A stretch of 64,000 nt of DNA, taken from NCBI RefSeq assembly GCF_003814705.1, contig NZ_RKRA01000001.1, positions 310,001-374,000 of the forward strand, given 5' to 3'. The translations under genes were made by a program, and so were the position numbers. The notes under the pieces are model-generated. The model saw nothing but the letters and a program-made list of their open reading frames with translations, was not told the origin of the DNA and searched no databases. Positions 18,042-26,064 of this stretch are shown one piece after another (position 1 is the first letter of the stretch; each line of letters opens with the position of its first letter). The DNA is from Georgenia muralis (GTDB taxonomy: Bacteria > Actinomycetota > Actinomycetes > Actinomycetales > Actinomycetaceae).

Positions 18042-19499
18042 GTGTTGGAGGAGCCGGAGGTAGATCTGCCGACGCTCGGACGCCGCGTCCGGCACGCGCG
18101 GCAGCAGGCGGGCCTGACGCTGGCGGACCTGGCGGCGCGCGTGGAGCGGGCGCCCTCCCTGCTCTCGCAGATCGAGAACGGCCGCCGGGAGCCTCGGCTA
18201 GCCCTGCTCTCCCACGTCGCCCGGGAGCTGGGCGTCACGGTCGCCGACCTCATGCGTCCCGAGGCTCCGTCCCGGCGGGCCGCGCTCGAGCTGGCGCTCG
18301 ACCAGGCGCAGGCGCGACCGCAGTATGCGGCGCTGGGCCTGCCGCGGGTGCGGGCCGGCGCGAAGGTGCCCGACGAGGCCCTCGAGGCGCTCGTCGGCCT
18401 CCACGAGGAGCTGCAGCGCCGGGCCGAGATCCGCGCGGCCACCCCGGAGGAGGCCCGGCGCGCCAACGCCGCCCTGCGCCACAAGATGCGCGCGAGGCAC
18501 AACTACTTCGCCCACATCGAGTCGCTGGCGTCCGCGATCTCCGCTGCGGTCGAGCACACCGCAGGCCCGCTCACCGAGCGCGGTGTCGCCGCGGTGACCG
18601 CGCACCTCGGCTTCACGCTCCACCGGGTCACCGACCTGCCCCGCTCGACGCGCTCCATCTCCGACCTGCGCAACCGCCGGATCTACCTGCCCGTCGAGGT
18701 CCGCGGCGGGCACGACCCCCGCCTGATCGTCCTGCAGACCCTGGGCCACTTCGCCCTGGAGCACTCCGACCCCACGGGCTACGCCGACTTCCTGCGCCAA
18801 CGCGTCGAGGCGAACTACTTCGCCGCCGCGCTGCTCATGCCCGAGCGACCTGCCGTGGAGTTCCTCGTCGCGGCGAAGGCGGAGCGGTCCCTGGCGATCG
18901 ACGACCTCCGGGACACCTTCGCCGTCTCCTACGAGACCGCCGCGCACCGGTTCACCAACCTCGCCACCGAGCACCTCGAGCTGCCCGTGCACTTCATGCG
19001 CGTCGGTGAGGACGGGGTCATCTACAAGGCGTACGAGAACGACCGGGTGACTTTCCCCACCGACGTCACCGGGGCGATCGAGGGGCAGATCGTGTGCCGG
19101 TACTGGGCCTCCCGGCAGGTCTTCCACAACCCCGACCGCTACGCAACGCACTACCAGTACACCGACATGGGGCGCGGGACGTACTGGTGCACCACCCACG
19201 TCGAGCGCACCGCGGACGGCGACTTCGCGATCGACGTCGGTGTGCCGTTCGAGCACGTGAGGTGGTTCCAGGGCCGGGAGACGACGCTGCGGGCACGATC
19301 GTCATGCCCGGACCCGGCCTGCTGCCGCCGGCCACCGGCGGAGCTCGCCGACCGGTGGTCCACGCACGCCTGGCCGAGCGCACGGGCCCACAGCCACCTC
19401 CTCGCCGCCATCCCCCCCGGGACGTTTCCCGGTGTCGACGACACCGAGGTCTACGAGTTCCTCGACCGCCACAGCGTCACCGAGGCGCAGGTGCGGTGA
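18042..19499 (+). CDS. ramB: RamB-like XRE-family regulator of acetate metabolism
   Basis: 485 aa from the GTG at 18042, chosen because AGGGAGAAGAA lies just upstream; a longer form from 17976 is possible. The N-terminal HTH is RVRHARQQAGLTLADLAARV plus PSLLSQIENGRREPR. The centre has an ImmA/IrrE-like fold with LQTLGHFALEHSDPTGYADF (degenerate HExxH) and RVEANYFAAALLMPE. The C-terminal DUF2083 part has VCRYWASRQVFHNPDRY, YWCTTHVE and a Cys-rich RSSCPDPACCRR. This architecture is that of RamB and the short-chain fatty acid regulators of actinobacteria, which control aceA/aceB. The divergent position beside aceA supports the call. Confidence 0.9.
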   Translation: MLEEPEVDLPTLGRRVRHARQQAGLTLADLAARVERAPSLLSQIENGRREPRLALLSHVARELGVTVADLMRPEAPSRRAALELALDQAQARPQYAALGLPRVRAGAKVPDEALEALVGLHEELQRRAEIRAATPEEARRANAALRHKMRARHNYFAHIESLASAISAAVEHTAGPLTERGVAAVTAHLGFTLHRVTDLPRSTRSISDLRNRRIYLPVEVRGGHDPRLIVLQTLGHFALEHSDPTGYADFLRQRVEANYFAAALLMPERPAVEFLVAAKAERSLAIDDLRDTFAVSYETAAHRFTNLATEHLELPVHFMRVGEDGVIYKAYENDRVTFPTDVTGAIEGQIVCRYWASRQVFHNPDRYATHYQYTDMGRGTYWCTTHVERTADGDFAIDVGVPFEHVRWFQGRETTLRARSSCPDPACCRRPPAELADRWSTHAWPSARAHSHLLAAIPPGTFPGVDDTEVYEFLDRHSVTEAQVR

Positions 19500-19542
19500 G
19501 GCGCCCCACGGGCGGATGCGGCACGGCGCCGCGGATGCGGGA

Positions 19543-19842
19543 TCACCACCGTCTGTCCGACCGCGCCCGTGCCGTCTCCGGCGCGACGAGCAGGTCCCCA
19601 GGACGCATGCCCAGGGCCGGGGCGAGCCGGCCGACGTCGTCGAGCGACCAGGGCACCTTGCCGGTGGCCCGCTGGGAGATGGCGGGCCGTGACCGTCCGA
19701 CGATCTCGCCGAGGTCCTGCTGGGTCAGCCCGCGACGTGCGGCCTCGTAGCGGATGTTGGCCGCGACGACCGCACCCAGGCCCCCAGCCCGGAGGTCCGG
19801 CAGGTCGTCGAACAGGCCCTCGTACGCCATGTGCTCATACAT
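19543..19842 (-). CDS. Small XRE-type helix-turn-helix protein
   Basis: 99 aa from the ATG at 19842, preceded by GGAGGA. Longer in-frame starts exist up to 19926, but they lack a good ribosome-binding site. The HTH is NIRYEAARRGLTQQDLGEIV followed by GRSRPAISQRATGKVPWSLD. The N-terminal 30 residues are acidic and hydrophobic (MAYEGLFDDLPDLRAGG). It resembles single-domain Cro/C1 regulators; no partner toxin gene is visible beside it. Convergent with ramB, with a 43-bp gap between the stops. Target unknown. Confidence 0.75.
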   Translation of the reverse strand: MYEHMAYEGLFDDLPDLRAGGLGAVVAANIRYEAARRGLTQQDLGEIVGRSRPAISQRATGKVPWSLDDVGRLAPALGMRPGDLLVAPETARARSDRRW

Positions 19843-20589
19843 CCGTCCTCCGCTCCTCGCACGTGCCTCCACATCAGCATCGCCGAGGACCGCATGCCGT
19901 GACGCCCTCGTCCCCAGCCTCCGCAATCAACGACCACCCACAGGCTCGCGGGCCATGGGTGAACGCGCGGACCCGGCGGTTTCGGGAGGAGGCCGACCAT
20001 CCGTGCCCGAAGCCCCCGCCGCCTCCGGCTCATGACCAGCGACGCAGACAGGGGCACCAGGACGTTGCTCGGAGCGATGTCGGCGATCCGGAATTCCCGT
20101 TCGCCCAGACGTCACCCCCGTCCGATGGGTGCTCATCCGTCGGCAGATCGAGCACGGCGAGTCGGCAGATCGGGGCACGCTCAGTCCGCCCCCAGTCCAC
20201 CCTTGAGCACGCTCCGTCCGCCCCCAGTCCACCCTTGAGCACGCTCCGTCCGCCCCCAGTCCACCCTTGAGCACGCTCCGTCCGCCCCCAGTCCACCCTT
20301 GAGCACGCTCCGTCCGCCCCCAGTCCACCCTTGAGCACGCTCAGCACGAACGAACGCCTGCAACGAGATCGAGCGTGGGTGACAGGAACGGACTCGGCGT
20401 CCGCTTCGGCGCACACGGTTCTCGATCAGCCGACAGTCCCCGAACCAGCACCCGGACCCGGGCCTTCGACGCAACGGGACCAGGCCGCATCAAGACCCGG
20501 GCCACGATCCGACCGGGGCCACAACGAGACACTGCCCGGGACCCTGTGGGTCCCTGGCGCGACGCTGCCTCGGCTGGGACCATCGAGTC
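19843..20589. other. Gene-poor 747-bp stretch with tandem repeat
   Basis: No convincing gene was found on either strand. The open frames across this region are produced by the repeat and by GC bias, and have no ribosome-binding site or recognisable domain. Two copies of GTCGGCAGATCG (around 20138 and 20161) precede a perfect 32-bp x 5 tandem array. Base composition is slightly lower in GC than in the neighbouring genes around 20030-20180, so a degraded gene or an insertion scar is possible. Confidence 0.6.
20178..20337. repeat. Perfect tandem array, 32-bp unit x 5
   Basis: Five uninterrupted copies of a 32-bp unit, beginning CGCTC and ending TTGAGCA. Only the sixth base of the first copy (A instead of C) differs. 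Each unit junction carries the small inverted repeat GAGC-AC-GCTC, and the core has CCGCCCCCAGTCCACCC. The period is not a multiple of three, so it is not a coding repeat, and there are no spacers, so it is not CRISPR. It is a minisatellite, possibly with repeated protein-binding sites. Confidence 0.95.
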
Positions 20590-21174
20590 ATGCGCGGCAC
20601 CCGCGAGTGGCTCAACCCGCCAGCCGACGTCGTCCAGCACGACGACGCGCTGACCGTCACGGCCGAGCACGGCTCGGACTTCTGGCGCGAGACCCTCTAC
20701 GGGTTCACGCGGGACTCCGGGCACGCGCTGCTGGTCCCGGTCGAGTCCACCGGCTCGCTGGAGGTCAGCTTCTTCGTGAGCTTCGACGGCCGCTACGACC
20801 AGGCGGGACTCATGCTCCGCAACGACGCCGCGCACTGGATCAAGGCCGGGGTGGAGATCACCGACGGCTCCCCGCACGTCGGCGCCGTCGTCACCCACGG
20901 CCGCTCGGACTGGTCGCTCGCGCCAGTCCCGGACTGGGCGGGCCGCGAGGTGACGGTACGCGCGAGCTGGGCGGCGGGTGCCGTCACGCTGCGCGCCCGA
21001 CCACACGGGGAGGCGTGGCGGACGATCCGGGTCGCCCCCTTCGACGTGGGGGCCGCGACGGGCGCCGGCCTGTACCTGTGCGCGCCCGAGCGCGCGGGGA
21101 CGGTGGTGACCTTCACCGGGGTGCGCCACGGCGAGCCGGACACCGACCTGCACGAGGACCCGCCCGTCCCCTGA
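20590..21174 (+). CDS. DUF1349 domain-containing protein
   Basis: 194 aa. The family shows a jelly-roll, glucanase-like fold. The visible signatures are WLNPPADVVQHDDALTVTAE, GSDFWRETLYGF near the N-terminus, DGRYDQAGLMLRNDAAHWIK in the middle, VEITDGSPHVGAVVTHGRSD after it and VRASWAAGAVTLRARPHGEAW toward the end. These match DUF1349 proteins (yeast YfeA-like, bacterial regulation of enolase-like proteins), whose substrate is unknown. No signal peptide is present, so it is cytosolic. It stands alone between the repeat region and the convergent nirK operon. Confidence 0.85.
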   Translation: MRGTREWLNPPADVVQHDDALTVTAEHGSDFWRETLYGFTRDSGHALLVPVESTGSLEVSFFVSFDGRYDQAGLMLRNDAAHWIKAGVEITDGSPHVGAVVTHGRSDWSLAPVPDWAGREVTVRASWAAGAVTLRARPHGEAWRTIRVAPFDVGAATGAGLYLCAPERAGTVVTFTGVRHGEPDTDLHEDPPVP

Positions 21175-21204
21175 GCCGGCGGGCCCAGGCGGAGCCCGGC
21201 GGGA

Positions 21205-21222
21205 GCCCGGCCTGGACCGGGC
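21205..21222. terminator. Hairpin between DUF1349 gene and nirK
   Basis: GCCCGG (21205-21210), loop CCTGGA, CCGGGC (21217-21222) lies in the 75-bp convergent gap, inside a run of GGAGCCCGGC units. It is a plausible bidirectional terminator; there is no T-tract. Confidence 0.4.
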
Positions 21223-21249
21223 CGGAGCCCGGCCGGGGCCCGCAGGGTC

Positions 21250-23937
21250 CTACGGCGCCACGGCGAAGACGCCGTGCGCGCCACGCTCGGCGTCGACCAT
21301 CGCGTGCGAGACGAACGGGTACGTGCCGGCCTCGGGGAACGTGAGCTCGACGAACCCGCCCTGCGCCGCGACGAGCGGCAGCACCTGTGCTCCACCGGTG
21401 GGCTCGCCCGCCGCCTCCGGCCCGCCGAGCAGGTAGGCGCCCTCGGTGTAGACGGTGTCGAACTGACCGCCGACCACGTGGAAGGCGCTGCCGCGGGACG
21501 GTCCGGCGTCGAGGACCCATACCCGGACCCGCTCACCCACCCGGGCGACCAGCGGCTCGTGGTCGTACTGGTTGGCATAGCCGTTGAAGACGACCAGGTC
21601 CGGCTGCTCGGCACCGATCTTGGTGGCGTCGGCGGGCCCGCCGACCGACCCGAGGTAGACCTCGGACTGGACGAGGACGTACTCACGGTCCACGGGCTCC
21701 AATCCGGGCGGGTCGATGATCACCGCACCGAACATGCCGTTGGCGATGTGCATCGACATCGGCATGGTCGAGCAGTGGTACATCCAGATCCCGCTGCGGG
21801 TCGCGGTGAACCGGTAGGTGAGGGACTCCCCCGGTGCGATGGTGCGCATGGGCCGGTCCGGTGCGAAGGCGCCGGCGTGGAAGTCGATCGAGTGCCCGAT
21901 GGTCCCGTCGTTGACGAGGGTGATGTCGAAGACGTCCCCGACCGATCCCCGCAGCGTCGGGCCCGGTGCCGTGCCGCCGAACGTCCACCGTTCCTGCTCG
22001 ACGCCCGGCGCCACCTCGACCGTGGTCTCGGAGACGGTGAGGGTGACCTCGTGGACCGTCGCGCCCGGCGCCGGCGCCAGGGTGGCGTCGTGGGCGGAGA
22101 AGTCCGCTCCGGGGGTGGCCATGAGGTCGAGGAGGTCCGCCGCGGCCGGGCCGTCGGCATTGCTGCCGGAGGGGGCGTGGTCACCGGAGGGGGCGAGATC
22201 GCCGGAGGGGGCGAGATCGCCGGAGGCGGCGTGGTCACCGGCGGTGACCGGCTCGCGCGGGACGCCGGAACCGGTGACGACGACGTCCAGGGTCATCCCC
22301 ATCTGCCGGTGCCCCGCCACGGAGCACCAGCCCTCGAGGTCGGCGCCCACCACCCCTGCCTCGAGCGTCGCTCGCTCGCCCACCCCGAGACGGCCGGTCG
22401 TCGCCCCGCTGGCCAGGACGAGGTCGTGCACGTCGGCGCCCGTGTTGGTGAGCTCGATGACGAGCTCGTCGCCGGCGGGGACCTCGACGACATCGGGGAC
22501 GAACCGCATGCCCTCCACGCGCACCTCGACGGTCGTGGTGCGTCCGGTCGCTGCGACACCGTCCGCGGCCGAGGCCGTGCCGAGCCCGGCCGCGGCGGGG
22601 TCGCCCGCGACCCCGAGCACCACCGCGAGGGCGACAGCCGCGGCGCCCCACACCCCGCCGAGCCGGCGCGGCTGCGCCGGCGGGCCCAGCGGCAGGCTCG
22701 TGGCGAGCAGGTCGTCGTCGCGGCGGCGGGCAGCCCGGCGGCGCTCGAGGCCCGCACGGGCGAGGAGGACGAGGAACGACGCCAACGCGGCCAGCCCCAG
22801 CAGGGAGGTGGTCACCCGCACGAGCGAGGGCAGGGGCAGGACGAAGAGGACGAGGCAGGCGTTGGTCACGACGACCCGCGCGACCGCGGCCCGGTCCATC
22901 TCTCGGTTCACGGCCCGCACCACCGACGGTCCGCCACCGAGCATCACGGGCGCGAGGTAGCTGAGGGCGCCGAGCAGCACCTGGGCGGCGAAGCCCACCG
23001 CGAACGGGGCCACGAGCGCGCCGAGGCGGTCCGGCACGGCGGCCGGCGCCGGAGCGGTGGCGACGACGACGCCGAGGGCGGCCGCGGTTCCGGCGAGCCA
23101 CGCCACCGCCGCCGCCGCGGAGAGGGGCGCGAAGGATCGGGGCGGGCTCACCCGGGCAACGGTCACCATCGGCCGGACGAGGACGCCCAGCCCCGTCAGG
23201 TAGAGCGCGACACCCGCCGGCACGGCGAGGGCCAGGCCCGCGAGCGCCCCGGCGGCCGCGACGGCGACGCCGGCCAGGAGCAGCCACAGGGCGCGTCCCG
23301 CGGCGAGCGGCGCACTCTCGACCATCTTCGTGCGCAGCATCGTCGGCCACAGCACCACGAGTGTGCCGAGGACGGTGAGCCCGACGAACCCCAGCAGCAT
23401 CACGGTGACGTGCGCCCCGTACAGGCCCGCGTGGGTGGCGGCGTCGGCGCCCGGCCGGGCGAGGAGCACGCCCAGCACGGCACCGGTCGCGAGCGCCCCG
23501 GCGGCCGCGAGGTAGTAGCGCGACAGGGCCCCGAACCGGGCCATGAGGGCTCCGCGGCGCTGGCGGGCGATGACCGCGCCGTGCACGAGTGCGGTGGTGG
23601 CGACGAGGAGGCCGCCGGCCGTCGTCAGCGTCTCGTGGCCCGTCGACAGCCCGGCGACGACGCCCAGCGCCCCCGCGTTGTGGGCGGCGAGGCGCACCAC
23701 CATGAACCGCTGGCCGCCGGGGGCGGGCCGGCCGAGGAGGGTGTCGGCGAAGTGGGCGGACCAGATGAGGATCGCGGAGCCGACCGCCCCGAGGAGCAGG
23801 AGGTGGGTCATGAGCCACCCGGCACCCGGCACCCAGCGGTGGACGACGGCGACGACGACCGCGGCGACGAGCCAGGCGACGACGACGGCGTTGACGCGCA
23901 CGTGCCAGGTGCGCCTGTCCAGCCCGGGCGCGCTCAT
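21250..23937 (-). CDS. nirK: Copper nitrite reductase fused to membrane domain and cupredoxin
   Basis: 895 aa from the ATG at 23937 (ATGA overlap with the upstream gene). Residues 1-450 hold about 11-12 membrane helices resembling NnrS/heme-copper-oxidase-like proteins. Residues 465-555 are a cupredoxin with His504, Cys538, His543 and Met546/548 as likely type-1 copper ligands. A linker of GDLAPS repeats (567-590) leads to the CuNIR domain (about 625-895). Type-1 ligands appear as His682, Cys722, His730 and Met735; type-2 ligands as His687, His721 and His820; catalytic Asp685 sits in HSIDFH. By my hand alignment the second catalytic His of classical NirK is Asp810. Expected to reduce nitrite to NO outside the membrane, with the cupredoxin relaying electrons. 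A multicopper oxidase with another substrate is possible. Confidence 0.85.
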   Translation of the reverse strand: MSAPGLDRRTWHVRVNAVVVAWLVAAVVVAVVHRWVPGAGWLMTHLLLLGAVGSAILIWSAHFADTLLGRPAPGGQRFMVVRLAAHNAGALGVVAGLSTGHETLTTAGGLLVATTALVHGAVIARQRRGALMARFGALSRYYLAAAGALATGAVLGVLLARPGADAATHAGLYGAHVTVMLLGFVGLTVLGTLVVLWPTMLRTKMVESAPLAAGRALWLLLAGVAVAAAGALAGLALAVPAGVALYLTGLGVLVRPMVTVARVSPPRSFAPLSAAAAVAWLAGTAAALGVVVATAPAPAAVPDRLGALVAPFAVGFAAQVLLGALSYLAPVMLGGGPSVVRAVNREMDRAAVARVVVTNACLVLFVLPLPSLVRVTTSLLGLAALASFLVLLARAGLERRRAARRRDDDLLATSLPLGPPAQPRRLGGVWGAAAVALAVVLGVAGDPAAAGLGTASAADGVAATGRTTTVEVRVEGMRFVPDVVEVPAGDELVIELTNTGADVHDLVLASGATTGRLGVGERATLEAGVVGADLEGWCSVAGHRQMGMTLDVVVTGSGVPREPVTAGDHAASGDLAPSGDLAPSGDHAPSGSNADGPAAADLLDLMATPGADFSAHDATLAPAPGATVHEVTLTVSETTVEVAPGVEQERWTFGGTAPGPTLRGSVGDVFDITLVNDGTIGHSIDFHAGAFAPDRPMRTIAPGESLTYRFTATRSGIWMYHCSTMPMSMHIANGMFGAVIIDPPGLEPVDREYVLVQSEVYLGSVGGPADATKIGAEQPDLVVFNGYANQYDHEPLVARVGERVRVWVLDAGPSRGSAFHVVGGQFDTVYTEGAYLLGGPEAAGEPTGGAQVLPLVAAQGGFVELTFPEAGTYPFVSHAMVDAERGAHGVFAVAP
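22170..22245. repeat. 18-bp coding repeat in the nirK linker
   Basis: Near-identical 18-bp units (GGAGGGGGCGAGATCGCC and variants), in frame with the gene, encode the hydrophilic GDLAPS/GDHAPS linker between the cupredoxin and the nitrite reductase domains. Being a multiple of three, the copy number can change without a frameshift, so the linker length probably varies between strains. Confidence 0.7.
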
Positions 23938-25109
23938 GCCGGGCGCTCCGTGCCGCGCACGGCCGACCACGCGGCCACGGCGACGAAGGCCAGCACCGCC
24001 ACGATGTTGACGACGCCGCCCGCCTGGACCGCCCAGGTCAGGCCCCGCGCGTCGCCCACCGCCAGGCGCAGGACGAGGGAGGCGTGCAGGAGGACGACCG
24101 GCGCGTACATGAGCCGGTGGTAGGGCAGCGGCCGGCGCAGCACCGCGGGGAGGATGACGGGGGCGTGGGCCATGATCATCGGCAGGACGAACCCGAGCAT
24201 GACGGCGTGGAGGACGGCGTCGTAGGCCGGTCCCTCGACGACCTCCCCGCCCAGCGCCCAGATCGCCCCGGCCACCGCGAGCCACGCGTACCCGGCGAGC
24301 AGGCTGACGGCGACGAAGCGCGGCAGACCGGCTCCGGTGACCGTGCGTCGCGCGACGTCGCGCCGGGCCAGCCAGCCGGCCACCCCCAGGAGCGCGAGCC
24401 CGGTCAAGGTGTGACCGGCGTCGGGTGCGAGCAGGGAGAGCGCGGCGGCCGCCAGCACGAGGATCGCGAGCGCCGTCGCCGACCGCCCGGCTCCCGGGCT
24501 GAGCACGGCGACGCGAGCGAGCTCGAGCCGTTCGCCGAAGATCGTCAGGACGAGGTAGCCGCTCAGCCACGGCACGAGCGAGGGCACCGGGACGCCGCCG
24601 GCCCACAGGATCGCCGCGCCGAGCGCCATGACGGCGCCGAGCACCTCGATGGTGACGGCCGGGGCGGGCTGGCGGGCGTGGAGCCGGCCGTACACGGCGA
24701 GGGTGAGGACCTGGGCGAGGACGAGCAGGCCCTGGCCCGCCGCGAGGGGAAGGGGAGAGACCAGGGCGAGGACGGCGAGCCCGGACACGGCGGGCGCGGC
24801 GTAGCCCCACGGCAGGCCGAGCGCGACCGCCCGCTCCAGCGCGATGACGGTGCCGACGAAGCCGAGCACCATCAGCGGTCCGTGGACGGCGGGCAGCCGC
24901 TCGAGCCCGAGGATCGGGCCGACGAGCTGCGGGAGGCCGAGCAGCCCGAGCGCGGCGTCGAGCCCGAGGATCAGGGCGATCCCGCCGGGGGCGAGCAGTG
25001 CCCCGCGGAAGGCCGGCCGGCTTCGCCAGGGTCGCACGACCGGGCGGGCGGCCGTGCGCACAGCCGTCGCCGCCGCGGTGCCCGACGTGCCCGTCACGGT
25101 GCCGGTCAT
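23934..25109 (-). CDS. NnrS-like polytopic membrane protein of the nirK operon
   Basis: 391 aa from the ATG at 25109, overlapping the regulator stop by 4 bp and overlapping nirK by 4 bp. About ten to twelve membrane helices fill the protein. Conserved-looking His motifs are AVHGPLMVLGFVGTVIALER (about residue 75), VLHAVMLGFVLPMIMAHAPV and PYHRLMYAPVVLLHASLVLR. NnrS proteins are haem/copper membrane proteins linked to NO metabolism, and this protein also resembles the N-terminal membrane half of the downstream nitrite reductase. A role in electron delivery, NO handling or copper supply to NirK is inferred from the operon. Confidence 0.7.
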   Translation of the reverse strand: MTGTVTGTSGTAAATAVRTAARPVVRPWRSRPAFRGALLAPGGIALILGLDAALGLLGLPQLVGPILGLERLPAVHGPLMVLGFVGTVIALERAVALGLPWGYAAPAVSGLAVLALVSPLPLAAGQGLLVLAQVLTLAVYGRLHARQPAPAVTIEVLGAVMALGAAILWAGGVPVPSLVPWLSGYLVLTIFGERLELARVAVLSPGAGRSATALAILVLAAAALSLLAPDAGHTLTGLALLGVAGWLARRDVARRTVTGAGLPRFVAVSLLAGYAWLAVAGAIWALGGEVVEGPAYDAVLHAVMLGFVLPMIMAHAPVILPAVLRRPLPYHRLMYAPVVLLHASLVLRLAVGDARGLTWAVQAGGVVNIVAVLAFVAVAAWSAVRGTERPA

Positions 25110-25951
25110 GCCGGGCCCACCCGCAGGCCCGCGGCGCCGGCGTCGGCCCCGACGTGCAGGAGGCAGGCACCCGGTTCGACGAAGGCCGCCAGGCTCACCT
25201 GGCCGGGCTCGACCCCGGACGAGGAGAGGATCTCCCGCGCCATGCCGAGATGGGCGTTGCACACGACCTCCGGCCGCTCCCGCGCCAGCTCGAGCACCGG
25301 GCAGCGCCCCAGCCGAACCGTGCTGACGGCGCCGTCGTGGCGGGTGCCGGAGTCGAACCCGGCGCGGTCGAGCATCGCGGCGAGACGGTCGACGGCGTCA
25401 CGACGCACGCGAGCGGAGGGCACCCGGGCCGCCGGCGTGGCAGGTCCGCCCGTCGGCGTGGCCCGTCCGCCCCTCGCCGCCGCACCTCCCCCGGCGTTCG
25501 CAGCACGCCCACCGGCGCCGTCCGCCGTCCGGTCACCGGCCAGCTCGCGGTCGCGCTCGACGATGGCGCGACCCCAGGAGCGGCCGGCCTCGAGCGCGTG
25601 GTCGCGCAGCACCGGGCCGTCGGGGACGGTGCGGGTGAGGTAGGAGACGAGCACCCGGGCCAGGACCGCGTACTCCGGGCTCGTGAACGACGCCTCCGGC
25701 GCGTAGGTGTAGACCGACGCCGGGCGGCCCCGGCCGGCCGGCGGCAGGTGGTCGCGGCGCGCCAGGCCCGCCCGGGTCAGCGCCTCGAGGTGCTCGCGGA
25801 CGGTGTTCGGGTGCTGACCGAGCGTCCGGGCCACCCGGGTGACGGTGAGCGGCTCGTCCTGCTCCACCAGCTGGTCGAGGACCGCGCGCCGCGGCTCGGA
25901 CAGCTGTGCCCGACGGTCGGCGCGGGACGGACGGGGACCCAATTTCTCCAC
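25106..25951 (-). CDS. ArsR/SufR-like winged-helix regulator with three cysteines
   Basis: 281 aa from the GTG at 25951. Longer GTG/ATG starts up to 26086 are in frame, but a good promoter lies just upstream of 25951. The N-terminal winged helix has RRAVLDQLVEQDEPLTVTRV, LGQHPNTVREHLEALTRAGL and GRGRPASVYTYAP. A Gly/Ala/Thr-rich insertion occupies about residues 138-180. The C-terminal part carries Cys217 (GRCPVLELA), Cys231 (VVCNAHLG) and Cys263 (GACLLHV), spaced much like the Fe-S cluster ligands of SufR. It is the first gene of the nirK operon (4-bp overlap with the next). A cluster-based NO or redox switch for nirK is the natural hypothesis. Confidence 0.82.
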   Translation of the reverse strand: MEKLGPRPSRADRRAQLSEPRRAVLDQLVEQDEPLTVTRVARTLGQHPNTVREHLEALTRAGLARRDHLPPAGRGRPASVYTYAPEASFTSPEYAVLARVLVSYLTRTVPDGPVLRDHALEAGRSWGRAIVERDRELAGDRTADGAGGRAANAGGGAAARGGRATPTGGPATPAARVPSARVRRDAVDRLAAMLDRAGFDSGTRHDGAVSTVRLGRCPVLELARERPEVVCNAHLGMAREILSSSGVEPGQVSLAAFVEPGACLLHVGADAGAAGLRVGPA

Positions 25952-25986
25952 GGTTTGACCGTACAAATTTCGCTCCGCGGAGTCCA
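25950..25986 (-). promoter_or_regulatory. Promoter and palindromic operator of the nirK operon
   Basis: Read on the minus strand, TGGACT (25986-25981), a 17-bp spacer and TACGGT (25963-25958) form a sigma70-type promoter. It lies 6 nt before the GTG start at 25951, so the transcript would be leaderless or nearly so. A perfect palindrome ACGGT-N3-ACCGT (25950-25962) covers the -10 element and the start codon, and another, CTCCGCGGAG (25973-25982), lies in the spacer. Both are well placed for autorepression by the regulator itself. Confidence 0.5.
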
Positions 25987-26048
25987 GGACCTTCGTCCCG
26001 TGCGACCGTGACGAACGCCTCGTTCCGGACACGCTGGTACGGCAAAGG

Positions 26049-26064
26049 GTAACGATGGAGTAAC
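26049..26064. promoter_or_regulatory. GTAAC-N6-GTAAC direct repeat (GlnR/MtrA-type box)
   Basis: GTAACGAT at 26049-26056 and again at 26060-26067, an 11-bp period (one helical turn): GTAAC, 6 bp, GTAAC. Direct-repeat boxes of the form GTnAC-N6-GnAAC are bound by the OmpR-family regulators GlnR and MtrA in actinobacteria. MtrA controls osmolyte uptake genes in corynebacteria and GlnR controls nitrogen genes including nitrite reductases, so either fits this divergent region. The match is by eye only. Confidence 0.45.

Noticed and set aside
20178-20337. Tandem 32-bp array considered as a CRISPR array
   Set aside because: Copies are directly adjacent without spacers, and no cas gene is nearby.
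20030-20416. Minus-strand open frames over the 32-bp array
   Set aside because: They arise because the repeat lacks stop codons; the repeated translation shifts frame every unit and has no homology.
19843-20589. tRNA or small RNA gene in the gene-poor stretch
   Set aside because: No cloverleaf-forming sequence or CCA-like end was found on inspection; a covariance search would be decisive.
21250-25170. A single 1306-residue open frame spanning nirK and the gene upstream
   Set aside because: It is an artefact of GC bias: nirK has a clear ATG at 23937 with ATGA coupling, and the NnrS-like gene occupies the upstream part in another frame with better protein features.
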